This document shows, one piece after another, positions 45,659 through 54,954 of a stretch of 64,000 nt of DNA. Positions within the stretch are counted from its first letter, which is position 1, and the number at the start of each line of letters is the position of its first letter. The translations under genes and the position numbers were made by a program. This DNA comes from Psychrobacter glaciei (lineage in GTDB: Bacteria > Pseudomonadota > Gammaproteobacteria > Pseudomonadales > Moraxellaceae). Below the pieces are notes generated by a model. The model did no database searches. It was not told the origin of the DNA and saw only the letters and a program-made list of their open reading frames with translations. The stretch lies in contig NZ_BMZR01000001.1 of assembly GCF_014652895.1 (NCBI RefSeq), positions 434,001-498,000 on the forward strand. Direction: 5' to 3'.

Positions 45659-46459
45659 ATGGCGACTCAATTACAGCATGATTTGACAGGGAAGGTAGCG
45701 TTGGTCACTGGCTCTGCAAGTGGTATCGGTCGTGACATTGCTGAAACTTATGCAAAAGCAGGCGCTGCGGTTGGTATTGCAGATATTAATCTTGAAGCAG
45801 CGCAGAAAACAGCCGCTGCTATCGAAGCGGCTGGTGGGCGTGCATTGGCAATTGCCATGGATGTTACTTCAGAGGATGCGGTAAACGCAGGTGTGCAGCA
45901 GCTAGTTGATACCTTTGGTGGGATTGATATTCTCGTCTCCAATGCTGGTATTCAAATCATCGACCCAATCAATAAAATGGCATTTGACGACTGGAAAAAA
46001 ATGCTCGCTATTCATCTAGATGGGGCATTTTTGACCACCAAAGCTGCCGTACAGCATATGTACAAAGACGATAAAGGCGGTACGGTCATTTATATGGGTT
46101 CTGTGCATTCGCATGAAGCATCAATGTTTAAAGCGCCTTATGTGACTGCTAAGCATGGACTACTTGGACTGTGCCGAGTATTGGCAAAAGAAGGTGCCGA
46201 GCACAATGTGCGCGCGCATGTGATTTGTCCTGGCTTTGTCAAAACGCCTTTGGTCGAAAAACAAATCCCGCAACAAGCGGCTGAAAAAGGCATTAGCGAA
46301 GAATCCGTAGTGAATGATATTATGTTGGTCAATACTGTCGACAAAGAATTCACGACGGTCGAAGACATTGCTCAGTTGGCACTATTTTTAGCAGCATTCC
46401 CAAGCAATGTATTTACGGGTCAGTCTATCGTTGCCAGTCATGGTTGGTTTATGAATTAA
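45659..46459 (+). CDS. bdhA: 3-Hydroxybutyrate dehydrogenase
   Basis: A 266-aa short-chain dehydrogenase. [12 protein letters not shown] (near 17) is the NAD-binding Gly motif, SNAGIQIID (near 95) the NAG motif, and catalytic Ser in [11 protein letters not shown] and Tyr/Lys in YVTAKHG complete the site. The C-terminal ASHGWFMN resembles the end of PHB-type dehydrogenases. It oxidises D-3-hydroxybutyrate to acetoacetate with NAD. It follows scoB by 57 nt and is closed by a terminator, so sco and bdhA probably form one operon. Confidence 0.92.
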   Translation: MATQLQHDLTGKVALVTGSASGIGRDIAETYAKAGAAVGIADINLEAAQKTAAAIEAAGGRALAIAMDVTSEDAVNAGVQQLVDTFGGIDILVSNAGIQIIDPINKMAFDDWKKMLAIHLDGAFLTTKAAVQHMYKDDKGGTVIYMGSVHSHEASMFKAPYVTAKHGLLGLCRVLAKEGAEHNVRAHVICPGFVKTPLVEKQIPQQAAEKGISEESVVNDIMLVNTVDKEFTTVEDIAQLALFLAAFPSNVFTGQSIVASHGWFMN

Positions 46460-46478
46460 TATACAGATATAACTATGT

Positions 46479-46518
46479 AAACCACAACGTCAGTCCTACT
46501 GGCGTTGTGGTTTTTTTA
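46479..46518 (+). terminator. Terminator after bdhA
   Basis: AAACCACAACG (46479-46489) pairs with CGTTGTGGTTT (46503-46513), followed by Ts. Confidence 0.9.
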
Positions 46519-46655
46519 TGCGTCCAATTCAGCTACACTGTCATCATAAAAGGTTTGGCTAACATGCTCATGAGCTATATTGTTGACGCTATTTACGACA
46601 GTATTCACTGAGTTTTTACCATACCTAACCACTTGTATAGGCAGTAACGGTCACT

Positions 46656-47882
46656 ATGTTTAACTTTATGAAGAAAACCTCCACCAAAAAAACAGAAACA
46701 CCAGAGCAGCGGGCAGAGCGCGATAGTGCTGTGGACAAGGTACTGCTTGGTTACGAAGTAGGTACCATTAGCATTGCCACCATGGTCACAGGACTTGAGC
46801 GCGATGGCGATCAGCTTACCTTAGATTTGCGTCTTCCCGTAAATAGTAACCCTGAAATCATCCAACAAGAGCTCGGGCAGCTGCTACATCCGCACGGTAT
46901 CAAAGCGATTCACATGAATGTCCGTCTGCCAGCACCAGCGAAAGGGACAGGATCAAGCTTACCGAAGGCAATGCCCAAGACCACCAATGCAATGGACAGC
47001 CAAAGCAAGTCGTCAGAAACGACTGGTAGTAAGACAACTGATGCCGAACCGCCGATTACCAAAGCCGCACCGACACAAGCATCATTGACAGCGCATCCGC
47101 GTATTCGTCATATTATCGTGGTGGCGTCAGGTAAAGGCGGTGTTGGTAAATCAACAACTACCGTCAATATCGCCTTGGCATTACAAAAGCTGGGCAACCG
47201 TGTTGGCGTGCTCGATGCCGATATCTACGGCCCTAGTATGCCAACCATGCTGGGCGTCGATAATGTCAGACCTGAGCTAGAAAATGAGCAGTTCGTTCCT
47301 ATCAATGCGCATGGCATGGCGATGCTATCGATTGGCAGCTTGCTCGACGGTGACAATACGCCTGTCGCGTGGCGCGGACCAAAAGCCACTGGTGCCTTGA
47401 TGCAGCTGTATAATCAAACCAATTGGCCGCAGCTAGATTACTTAGTGATTGATATGCCACCGGGTACGGGTGATATCCAATTGACGCTAGCACAGCGCAT
47501 TCCCGTAACGGGCGCCGTGATTGTCACGACGCCGCAGCATATTGCCTTACTTGATGCGCAGAAAGGCGTTGAGATGTTTAACAAAACCAATATACCAGTG
47601 CTTGGCGTGGTCGAAAACATGGCGCTGCATACCTGTAGCAACTGTAATCATACCGAAGCTATCTTTGGCACAGGTGGCGGTGAAAAAATCGCTGAGCAAT
47701 ATCAAGTGCCGCTGTTAGGTCAGTTGCCATTAGCGAGCGGTATTCGTGCACAAGTGGATAAAGGTGAGCCAAGTGTCTTAGCCGATGATGAATTTGCACC
47801 TTACTATATGAGCATTGCTAAAAATATTGAAGCCAATATTAATAAATTTGCCAAGCCTATCGATGATAAGCGTATTTTTTAA
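46656..47882 (+). CDS. Mrp/ApbC-family Fe-S cluster carrier ATPase
   Basis: A 408-aa Mrp protein. An N-terminal DUF59/MIP18-like domain (about 25-95) and a Ser/Thr/Lys-rich linker (about 105-145) precede the P-loop domain. That domain shows ASGKGGVGKST (near 166), DADIYGPSMP, DMPPGTGD and the metal CxxC of HTCSNCNHTE (near 327). These proteins hold and deliver 4Fe-4S clusters in the cytosol. The start ATG at 46656 has only a weak ribosome site; Met5 is an alternative. Confidence 0.93.
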   Translation: MFNFMKKTSTKKTETPEQRAERDSAVDKVLLGYEVGTISIATMVTGLERDGDQLTLDLRLPVNSNPEIIQQELGQLLHPHGIKAIHMNVRLPAPAKGTGSSLPKAMPKTTNAMDSQSKSSETTGSKTTDAEPPITKAAPTQASLTAHPRIRHIIVVASGKGGVGKSTTTVNIALALQKLGNRVGVLDADIYGPSMPTMLGVDNVRPELENEQFVPINAHGMAMLSIGSLLDGDNTPVAWRGPKATGALMQLYNQTNWPQLDYLVIDMPPGTGDIQLTLAQRIPVTGAVIVTTPQHIALLDAQKGVEMFNKTNIPVLGVVENMALHTCSNCNHTEAIFGTGGGEKIAEQYQVPLLGQLPLASGIRAQVDKGEPSVLADDEFAPYYMSIAKNIEANINKFAKPIDDKRIF

Positions 47883-47965
47883 TGGTTTTTAATGGCTTCT
47901 AGTAATAGTTAAATAGCCTAAGTAAGTAAAGTTTGAAGGGCTTAGATTTTTAAAAAGGGAATATT

Positions 47966-48391
47966 GTGAGCTTATCGATTTATCAACGTCATTTAGACAA
48001 TATTCCCAAACAGTATAGGTTACTGAAATTATTCCGCCCACCGATATATGTGATTGAACTCTCAAACAATCAATTGATTGCCGTTTGCTACTATAAAGAT
48101 GGGAGTAGCAAACGCTATGAAGTCCATGCTGATTTTAGCAATCGCCGAATGGTGATTGCCGATTTTTTTAAAGCATTACAGGCGCTGACTGATCTACTGC
48201 TTAAATTTCTCAAACATCCATTTGGCATAAATGGTTTTGCCGTAGCCAATGTGACTGAAGAGCTGGCAGATGGATTAACGTCGATAGAGATTAAAGCGGT
48301 GAGAGAGGCAATTTGGGCAGCGTCAAGGCAGGCAAAAAGAAGCGTTATAAGTACCGCAGTCAGCTACCAAGGACAGGTAGTTTCTCAATGA
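47966..48391 (+). CDS. Unknown protein with weak MreB-like resemblance
   Basis: A 141-aa protein starting with GTG, with AAAGGGA at a good spacing. LFRPPIYVIELSNNQLIAV (near 22), VIADFFKALQALTDLLLKFL (core VIADFFKAL, near 65) and LADGLTSIEIKAVREAIWAA (near 102) recall, in order, the opening strand, IADF element and the last conserved helix of short MreB/rod-shape-like proteins of gammaproteobacteria. The ATPase core is missing. It precedes the DUF2804 gene by 23 nt on the same strand. The similarity is only a motif impression. Confidence 0.6.
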   Translation: MSLSIYQRHLDNIPKQYRLLKLFRPPIYVIELSNNQLIAVCYYKDGSSKRYEVHADFSNRRMVIADFFKALQALTDLLLKFLKHPFGINGFAVANVTEELADGLTSIEIKAVREAIWAASRQAKRSVISTAVSYQGQVVSQ

Positions 48392-48414
48392 ACTATGGCT
48401 AGGATGCCTTAATC

Positions 48415-49518
48415 ATGAATCAAAGTCGCAACGACCAAAACCAACAACACTTAACCACCTGCATTAAGCCAGTTGTTCTCAATGAGCTTATTCAAAACGG
48501 TCAGCCTACTTTTGGCATCTTTGCTCACGTCAAAAATATCAATTATTTGGACTATCACAGCCATCTTATCTCACAAAAAACCTTACCAAATTGGCGCAAA
48601 GAATTAAAGGCCAATCAATTCTGTTTTATCCAAATTATTCAGCCGCCTTATCGAATCTGTCTAGCATTGGCGACGATTAAGCTGGCAACCAGTGCTTTTG
48701 TTTATCTTTACAACGATGAGACGGATGAGTTGGAGGTTTGTGAAGCATTGCAGCCGTTGACTCGTCATACGTTATTGGAGGGTGATTGTCATCAAGGGCA
48801 AATGGCGTTTGTCCATGCGAATTTAACCGTGACATTAGATTTTATGCCTTCACAAATTAAGGTAGCGCTGGACAGTCAATATCTTGCACTCAATGCGACA
48901 CTGGCGCGGCAAGCGCAGCCACTGGCTATCTGCACACCAACTGGCAGGCGTGGCTGGACGTTTACGCAAAAAGAACCATTAACAGCCATATCTGGTCATT
49001 TGCTTATTAAAGCCAATTCAAAATTTAACACTGATACTCAAGCCAAACAAATCCACTTTTCCAAAACGACTATTGCCAATCTAGATTGGACGCTCGGCTA
49101 TATGCGTCACAAGACCAATTGGTTCTGGACTTGTATTAATCACTATTTGCCCGATGGTTGTCATTTTACGTTGAACCTATCTATGGGTGTCAATGAAACA
49201 GGGGTTAGCGAAAATGCGTGCTGGCTGGATGGGCAGATTTATTATCTACCACCAGTGCTATTTATACGTAAAGATTGGGATACATCCGTGCAAAATACTT
49301 GGCGTATCTATCATCAGAATCTAGGCTGGAGCAACGTGGATATTGACTTAACCTTTACACCGATGACCGTTTATAAGAAGACGGATAACTTTGGTGTGCT
49401 TGCCAGTATATTCGAGCAGTGGCTTGGCTTTTATAGTGGTGAGATTCGCATCAAAAATGAGGTGATTAAGTTTGATAAGGTGATGGGCTTAGCAGAAGAT
49501 CACTTTGCCAAATGGTAG
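48415..49518 (+). CDS. DUF2804 family protein
   Basis: A 367-aa protein of the DUF2804 family. The diagnostic elements are visible: LDWTLGYMRHKTNWFWT (about 220-236), LNLSMGVNETGVSENACWLDG (core VNETGVSENA) and FEQWLGFYSGEIR near the C-terminus. No signal peptide or membrane helix is seen, so it should be cytoplasmic. Family function is unknown. It lies 23 nt after the previous unknown gene, which suggests co-transcription. The ribosome site is weak. Confidence 0.85.
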   Translation: MNQSRNDQNQQHLTTCIKPVVLNELIQNGQPTFGIFAHVKNINYLDYHSHLISQKTLPNWRKELKANQFCFIQIIQPPYRICLALATIKLATSAFVYLYNDETDELEVCEALQPLTRHTLLEGDCHQGQMAFVHANLTVTLDFMPSQIKVALDSQYLALNATLARQAQPLAICTPTGRRGWTFTQKEPLTAISGHLLIKANSKFNTDTQAKQIHFSKTTIANLDWTLGYMRHKTNWFWTCINHYLPDGCHFTLNLSMGVNETGVSENACWLDGQIYYLPPVLFIRKDWDTSVQNTWRIYHQNLGWSNVDIDLTFTPMTVYKKTDNFGVLASIFEQWLGFYSGEIRIKNEVIKFDKVMGLAEDHFAKW

Positions 49519-49645
49519 ATTGTAAAATATAGGTTGATGATAATTAGGCTATTGGACGTATTAATTTTAAAGTCGCCATTGCTCTATAAATTGAGCCTTC
49601 AATTCCGTATAATCGTCGCTATTAAATATTTGCTAAGGAACAACA

Positions 49646-50221
49646 ATGTCTATCAAATCTGACCGCTGGATTCGTAAAATGGCCGAAGAACATGGCATGA
49701 TTGAGCCGTTTGAAGCGGGTCAAGTACGATTTAATGATGCAGGCGAGCGTTTGGTCAGCTACGGTACGTCAAGCTATGGTTATGATGTGCGCTGTGCCCC
49801 TGAGTTTAAAGTCTTTACCAACGTGCATTCAGTCGTCGTTGATCCTAAAAACTTTGATGAAAAAAGTTTTATTGATATCGTCGGTGACGAATGTATTATT
49901 CCGCCCAACTCTTTTGCATTGGCACGCACCATGGAATATTTCCGTATTCCACGTGACGTATTAACGATTTGCCTGGGTAAATCAACGTATGCCCGTTGCG
50001 GAATTATCGTCAATGTCACGCCGCTTGAGCCTGAGTGGGAAGGGCATGTGACTCTAGAGTTTAGTAATACCACCAATTTGCCAGCGCGTATTTATGCGGG
50101 TGAAGGCGTGGCGCAGATGCTATTTTTCCAAAGTGATGCTGATGATGTATGTGAGACCAGTTACAAAGATCGCGGTGGTAAATATCAAGGCCAGCGCGGT
50201 GTGACTTTACCAAGAACCTAA
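49646..50221 (+). CDS. dcd: dCTP deaminase
   Basis: A 191-aa enzyme. [11 protein letters not shown] (near 45), [25 protein letters not shown] (core CLGKSTYAR, near 111), [18 protein letters not shown] (core LEPEWEGH, with the catalytic Glu) and [11 protein letters not shown] are conserved. It deaminates dCTP to dUTP on the route to dTMP. TAAGGA precedes the ATG. The last residues run up to a shared terminator region before sspB. Confidence 0.97.
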   Translation: MSIKSDRWIRKMAEEHGMIEPFEAGQVRFNDAGERLVSYGTSSYGYDVRCAPEFKVFTNVHSVVVDPKNFDEKSFIDIVGDECIIPPNSFALARTMEYFRIPRDVLTICLGKSTYARCGIIVNVTPLEPEWEGHVTLEFSNTTNLPARIYAGEGVAQMLFFQSDADDVCETSYKDRGGKYQGQRGVTLPRT

Positions 50222-50287
50222 GTGTTAAAAACCCAAGCGCCAAAAATCTAAGCGTTTTAAAAGCCGTTACACTTTTAGACTGACAAT

Positions 50288-50324
50288 AAAAAAGCTGGCC
50301 GTATTCAATACGACCAGCTTTTTT
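50288..50324. terminator. Bidirectional terminator between dcd and sspB
   Basis: AAAAAAGCTGG (50288-50298) pairs with CCAGCTTTTTT (50314-50324), with an inner CGTA/TACG stem. It serves both converging genes. Confidence 0.92.
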
Positions 50325-50339
50325 AGGTAGAAAAACCGA

Positions 50340-50777
50340 CTATTTTAAGACTTTTAAGCCTGCTTTATTATCACGTTTCGGCTTGGGTGCTGCTGTTGGG
50401 CTTTTCTTAGCAGCAACTGGTGAATCGCCTTCAGGCTGATAATTGTCATATTCATTGGGATCAAAAAACATCCCTTGCGAGTTTTCTTTCGCATAAATAC
50501 CTAGCACCGCCGTCAGTGGTACCCAAATATCTTGTGACACGCCGCCAAAGCGCGCACTGAAATGTATATAGTCATTTTCCATACTCATATTACCAGTGGC
50601 GCGGCTGGCGATATTCAAGACAATACGACCATCTTGCACGTGTTCGGTTGGAATTTGCACGTTTTCAGCCGTTGCATCGACCATCAGATAGGGAGTCAGG
50701 TCATTGTCTTCTATCCACTGGTATAGCGCACGTACCATGTAGGGGCGGGTCGGAGTAATAGAGGTGGTTTCGCTCAT
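50340..50777 (-). CDS. sspB: ClpXP adaptor SspB
   Basis: A 145-aa SspB. TPTRPYMVRALYQWIEDND and TPYLMVDA at the N-terminus, then GRIVLNIASRATGNM and FSARFGGVSQDIWVPLTAVLGIYAKEN (core IWVPLTAVLGIYA), are the SsrA-tag-binding fold. The last 30 residues are basic and end in GLKVLK, the ClpX-binding tail. It delivers SsrA-tagged proteins to ClpXP. Normally it follows sspA directly; here the MITE-bearing gap of 304 bp separates them. Confidence 0.95.
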   Translation of the reverse strand: MSETTSITPTRPYMVRALYQWIEDNDLTPYLMVDATAENVQIPTEHVQDGRIVLNIASRATGNMSMENDYIHFSARFGGVSQDIWVPLTAVLGIYAKENSQGMFFDPNEYDNYQPEGDSPVAAKKSPTAAPKPKRDNKAGLKVLK

Positions 50778-50906
50778 CTGATGATTTCCTATACTAATGA
50801 TATTTTATAATTAAAAGACAGTTATTTCAGCAATTTATCAGAGGATAAAGGCTACTTAACGTCTGTTTTATTGGTATTTATTCTAGGACAGCTTTTTATA
50901 TTTGTC

Positions 50907-51080
50907 TAGGGCGTGTCTTCATTTCAAAAATGGTGATAAAAATGAGATAAATTGCCGTTAAACAAGAAAAATAGCGCAGATAATATCGGGATATTAACCA
51001 GCTATTTGACGATGTTTGGCAAGATTTAGCCATTTCTAGCCCATTTAGATGACTATCGAGTAAATTGAAGACAGGCCCTA
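50907..51080. mobile_element. 170-bp MITE between sspA and sspB
   Basis: The terminal inverted repeats are GGGCGTGTCTTCATTT (50909-50924) and, reading inward from the right, GGGCCTGTCTTCAATTT (51078-51062). They are flanked by TA on each side (50907-50908 and 51079-51080), as expected for TA-targeting (IS630/mariner-type) insertions. It has no transposase frame. Its right end is 3 bp from the sspA stop. A 41-bp part matches 43983-44023 in inverted orientation. Confidence 0.8.
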
Positions 51081-51081
51081 A

Positions 51082-51696
51082 TTAACGCACGCTTTTTTGA
51101 AAGCTACTGCGTTCAAAGACTCTCGTTTGATAGTCAAACAACGGACGACTAATAGCCCGAGGTAGTTCGATGCCCATCTCCTCAAGTCGCCATAATAAAG
51201 GCGCGAGTAGTACATCACACCAACCAAACTCATCCGCCATAAAGTAAGACTTGTGAGCAAACAGCGGTGACAAGGTAATCAATGAATCAGCGAGTTGCTT
51301 TTTTGCCAAGGCAGCTTGTGCTTTGTTAAAGCTATCTGGATGCATAAGCAGTCGCTTGCCGAGCACCAACCAATCACGTTGTATACGCCATGCCAATTGA
51401 CGAAACTGAGCCCGCTCTTGTGGAGTGTCAGGCAGCAATTTATTGGCGTGATAACGTTCCTCAAGATATTCAAAGATGACGTTAATTTCATAGAGTGCAA
51501 TCTCGCGCTGTTGCAGAACAGGCAAGGTGTGATAGGGGTTGAGCTCAGTCAAATCTTCAGGACGCTCAGAATGCAAACGTGATAAATAATAAGCGAGCTT
51601 CTTTTCTTCAAGTAATAGGCGTACTACATGACTGTCGTAGCCGTCATCAGCGTATAAAATCAGCTGACTACTGGGAATGTCATTCGCATCAATCAT
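51082..51696 (-). CDS. sspA: Stringent starvation protein A
   Basis: A 204-aa glutathione-S-transferase-fold regulator. LILYADDGYDSHVVRLLLEEKKL gives the thioredoxin-like start (core VVRLLLEEK), ELNPYHTLPVLQQREIALYE (core NPYHTLPVL) is the family turn, and the helical C-terminal domain follows. SspA binds RNA polymerase and changes gene choice in starvation and acid stress. The sspA-sspB order is the usual operon. The MITE sits just beyond its stop codon and may alter sspB expression. Confidence 0.93.
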   Translation of the reverse strand: MIDANDIPSSQLILYADDGYDSHVVRLLLEEKKLAYYLSRLHSERPEDLTELNPYHTLPVLQQREIALYEINVIFEYLEERYHANKLLPDTPQERAQFRQLAWRIQRDWLVLGKRLLMHPDSFNKAQAALAKKQLADSLITLSPLFAHKSYFMADEFGWCDVLLAPLLWRLEEMGIELPRAISRPLFDYQTRVFERSSFQKSVR

Positions 51697-51842
51697 GAAA
51701 GCCTAATGTTAATAGTGAAGGTTGTCATCGTAAACAAAGTCGCTGTGTTTATCAAGGTAACTCGCGTAAATGTTGCTGATGAGCGCTTTATTTGTCTGAT
51801 GTCTTGAGTTTTCATTAAATATTAAACCATCAAAACATAAAA

Positions 51843-51866
51843 AAGGCACTACCGAAGTAGTGCCTT
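51843..51866 (-). terminator. Terminator after petC
   Basis: AAGGCACTA (51843-51851) pairs with TAGTGCCTT (51858-51866). An A-run lies on the left, i.e. a T-run for the leftward bc1 transcript. Confidence 0.88.
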
Positions 51867-51901
51867 ATATAATGCTTGGTTTTTATACTATCTACTTCTA
51901 T

Positions 51902-52615
51902 TTATTTTACATCTTTCCAGAACTCTTTGTTGAGCAAGTAGACTGGGATGAGTAAAACCAATAAGAAGATAATGACGAAGAAACCAATTACTTGACGGTC
52001 GTGACGAGCAGGCTCACCCATCCACGCCATAAAGTTAACCAAATCACCAACCTCAGACTCGAACTCTTCTTGACTCAATTTTTCTTGCATGTTGTGCAAG
52101 ACATGAGGCATTGCAGCGTTTGCAAGCACTAGGTTATTGGCGCCCCAAGGACGACTTGGATCTTCATAAAATGATAGTAGGTAAGTATATACCCAGTCAT
52201 CGCCGCGCAGTCTTGTCTCAAGTGACAAATCTGGTGGCGCAGCACCAAACCATGAGGCCTGAACCTCAGGGTCAATCTCAGCATTGATATGATCACCGAT
52301 CTGATCGGTCGTCACCATCAAGTATTTTTCGACTAGCTCAGGTGGAATCTCTAAATCTTTAGCGATGCGAGAGTGACGAACATACTGTGCTGAGTGACAA
52401 CCTGCACAGTAATTCATAAAAGTCTTGGCACCGTTTTGTAGTGAGCCTTTATTGGTAAAGTCAATAGGGGCTTCACTACAGAGCAAGTGCTCTTCGACAC
52501 CCTCAGCATTGGTGAATGTACCACACCCACTGCCCGCTGCCAGTGCAGTACCAGCAGTCAAAGTCAGTGCCGCGCCTAAGCCTAAACCAGCTAGGGATTT
52601 AATTAGCGTGCTCAT
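51902..52615 (-). CDS. petC: Cytochrome c1 of the bc1 complex
   Basis: A 237-aa protein with a signal peptide (cut near ALAAG). The haem c motif CAGCHSAQY is near 71 and the C-terminal anchor helix is GFFVIIFLLVLLIPVYLL. LAWMGEPARHDRQ and the PDLSLETRLRGDDWVY (core DLSLETRLRG) segment are typical. It takes electrons from the Rieske centre and passes them to a soluble or membrane cytochrome. Its ATG overlaps the petB stop by one base (TAATG), so translation is coupled. Confidence 0.96.
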   Translation of the reverse strand: MSTLIKSLAGLGLGAALTLTAGTALAAGSGCGTFTNAEGVEEHLLCSEAPIDFTNKGSLQNGAKTFMNYCAGCHSAQYVRHSRIAKDLEIPPELVEKYLMVTTDQIGDHINAEIDPEVQASWFGAAPPDLSLETRLRGDDWVYTYLLSFYEDPSRPWGANNLVLANAAMPHVLHNMQEKLSQEEFESEVGDLVNFMAWMGEPARHDRQVIGFFVIIFLLVLLIPVYLLNKEFWKDVK

Positions 52616-53841
52616 TAGTGACCTCCGGTAACGCGTTCTGGTGGCTGTTTACACTTCTCGATAGAGGTATAAATTGGCATCAGTAAGAAAAACAAGAAAT
52701 ACAAGACAGTGAAGATACGAGCCATCAATGTTGCTGTTGGTGTTGTTGGCGTCGCGCCTAAGTAACCTAAAACTAAGAAACTAATCGCAAACACGGTTAA
52801 AGCAATTTTAGATAAAATGCCTTTATAACGTATAGAGCGTACCGGCGATCTATCGAGCCATGGTATCAAGAACAATACGGCAATCGCACCACCCATCGCA
52901 ATCACACCACCCAGCTTGTCAGGGACTGCACGTAAAATGGCATAGAATGGCGTGTAATACCATACTGGTGCAATATGAGCAGGCGTCTTCAGCGAGTTCG
53001 CTGTCTCAAAGTTTGGTGGCTCAAGGAAGAATCCGCCGCCCTCTGGGAAGAAGAATACCACTGCAAAGAACAGGATAAAGAACACCACAATACCAACCAT
53101 ATCATGAACGGTGTAGTACGGATGGAACTCAATACCGTCTAATGGCACGCCGTTCTTATCTTTTAGCTTTTTAATGTCGATGCCATCAGGGTTGTTCGAA
53201 CCCACATGATGCAGTGCCACTAAATGCATAAAGACCAAGCCCACGAGCACTAAAGGAATAGCGACAACGTGTAAGGCAAAGAAGCGGTTTAGGGTGATAC
53301 CGGAGATAATATAATCACCACGTACCCATTCGGCAAGACCGTCACCAATCACTGGCAACGCGGCAGGTAAGTTCAAGATAACCTGTGCGCCCCAGAATGA
53401 CATGTTGCCCCAAGGTAGCAAGTAACCGAAGAAACCTTCTGCCATCAATGCTAGATAGATACCCATACCGATGAGCCAAATAAGCTCACGTGGTTTTTGG
53501 TACGAACCGTAAAGCAAGGCTCTAAACATATGCAGATAGACCACCACGAAGAACGCCGAGGCGCCAGTGGAATGCATATAGCGAATAAGCCAGCCGCCTT
53601 TCACATCACGCATGATGTATTCAACAGACGCAAATGCCCCTTCGGCACTTGGGTTGTACATCATCGTTAGCCAGATACCCGTCACCAATTGGTTGACCAG
53701 TACGACCATAGATAACACGCCAAAGAAGTACCAAAAGTTAAAGTTTTTTGGTGCGTAGTACTTGGACATGTGATATTCATAGGTTTCGGTCGCCGGAAAG
53801 CGCGCGTCCACCCAGTGCATGATTTTTTTACCCATACTCAT
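52615..53841 (-). CDS. petB: Cytochrome b of the bc1 complex
   Basis: A 408-aa integral protein. The helices carrying the two haem-ligand His pairs are visible (YMHSTGASAFFVVVYLHMFR, core YMHSTGAS; RFFALHVVAIPLVLVGLVFMH, core FFALHVVAIP). The Qo-site motif reads PVWY in IAPVWYYTPFYAILRA; mitochondria have PEWY, and PVWY is a known proteobacterial form. The ATG at 53841 is chosen because GGGAGG lies 6 nt upstream. It sits 1 nt after the petA stop. It oxidises ubiquinol and moves protons. Confidence 0.96.
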   Translation of the reverse strand: MSMGKKIMHWVDARFPATETYEYHMSKYYAPKNFNFWYFFGVLSMVVLVNQLVTGIWLTMMYNPSAEGAFASVEYIMRDVKGGWLIRYMHSTGASAFFVVVYLHMFRALLYGSYQKPRELIWLIGMGIYLALMAEGFFGYLLPWGNMSFWGAQVILNLPAALPVIGDGLAEWVRGDYIISGITLNRFFALHVVAIPLVLVGLVFMHLVALHHVGSNNPDGIDIKKLKDKNGVPLDGIEFHPYYTVHDMVGIVVFFILFFAVVFFFPEGGGFFLEPPNFETANSLKTPAHIAPVWYYTPFYAILRAVPDKLGGVIAMGGAIAVLFLIPWLDRSPVRSIRYKGILSKIALTVFAISFLVLGYLGATPTTPTATLMARIFTVLYFLFFLLMPIYTSIEKCKQPPERVTGGH

Positions 53842-53842
53842 A

Positions 53843-54427
53843 TTAAGCCTCCCCAACCGTCAAGATGGTACCATCCATACTATAATCTGGGATGGGTAAG
53901 TTAAGCGGTGCTGGAACGCCACTAAAGACGCGACCTGCTAAGTCATACTTAGAACCGTGGCAGGGGCAGAAAAATCCGCCATACCAGTCATTACCGCCTA
54001 AGTCAGCGGCACCAACGTCAGGGCGATAGTTCGGCGCACAGCCCAAATGCGTACACACGCCTTCAACGACCAACACAGTTGGTTCTAAAGAGCGCGTAGG
54101 ATTCGCACAGTATTCAGGCTGTAAAGAGGCAAGAGAGTCTGGGTCAGACAGTAATGGTTTAACTGACTCTAATCCTGCAATCATATCTTCGGTACGCTTA
54201 ACCACATAAATAGGTTTGCCGCGATATTTGATGACAATCATTTGTCCATCTTCGATAGAACCGATATCTTGGGTCACTGCAGCCCCTGCAGCTTCAGCTT
54301 TAGCGCTTGGCGTCCAAGAGCGGACAAAAGGTGTTGCCAAGGCAGCTACCCCAGCTGCACCAATCGCGGCAGTCGAGGCAATAAGAACTCTACGGCGTTT
54401 TACATTAACGCCTTCGGCATGGCTCAT
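53843..54427 (-). CDS. petA: Rieske iron-sulfur protein of the bc1 complex
   Basis: A 194-aa protein. A twin-arginine leader (KRRRVLIASTAAIGAAG) anchors it in the membrane after Tat export. The 2Fe-2S ligands are CTHLGC (near 126) and CPCHGSKYD (near 159), with GRVFSGVPAPLNLPIP following. GGAGG precedes the ATG. It is the first gene of petABC. It carries electrons from ubiquinol to cytochrome c1. Confidence 0.97.
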   Translation of the reverse strand: MSHAEGVNVKRRRVLIASTAAIGAAGVAALATPFVRSWTPSAKAEAAGAAVTQDIGSIEDGQMIVIKYRGKPIYVVKRTEDMIAGLESVKPLLSDPDSLASLQPEYCANPTRSLEPTVLVVEGVCTHLGCAPNYRPDVGAADLGGNDWYGGFFCPCHGSKYDLAGRVFSGVPAPLNLPIPDYSMDGTILTVGEA

Positions 54428-54954
54428 TAATACTTCCTCCAGGTGAATGAAATGGGATTATCCCACACTGGGTTTGTGGCTTAGAGAATATTGGCTTAAA
54501 AAATATAGATACAATATCAAGCCACTTTAGCTGTGCCTAATTTTGCTAATTGTTGCTATTCTAAGCTATTTTGGTCATAAAATAAATTATTGCGTTAAAA
54601 ATAAAGCAACCTTGATAGGGCATAGTATGAGGTTGAACAACATTATTTGTCCACGATGGCTTGGATATCGCCGTATCGTTACTGTTTTTATGCCAGCAAG
54701 GTTTGTCAGCGCGATGACCTTATAATTAATAAGGGTATTTAGCAATAGCGAATGATACTTGAAATTGAGGGAATGTTCACTAACTTTCAGTCCCTAATCT
54801 CTGTGTAAGTGGTCGTAAACGAATAATCACCACACTATTAATAGCGTGATGATTATTTTAGCCTTTAAATATGCCATGGATAGAAACTTAAAATATCAGT
54901 TCATGGAATGTGTCTATTTCAAAGGTACTTAAAGGTACGTTTTAGCGACGCATC
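54428..54954. other. Gene-poor region between petABC and the Uup gene
   Basis: I see no supportable gene. A hairpin AATAATCA (54822-54829) with TGATTATT (54850-54857) is likely the Uup gene's terminator. The promoter of petABC should lie near 54470-54600, but I could not pick it with confidence. Confidence 0.5.

Noticed and set aside
54543..54725. A 60-aa plus frame between petA and uup
   Set aside because: No ribosome site, no family resemblance, composition like non-coding sequence.
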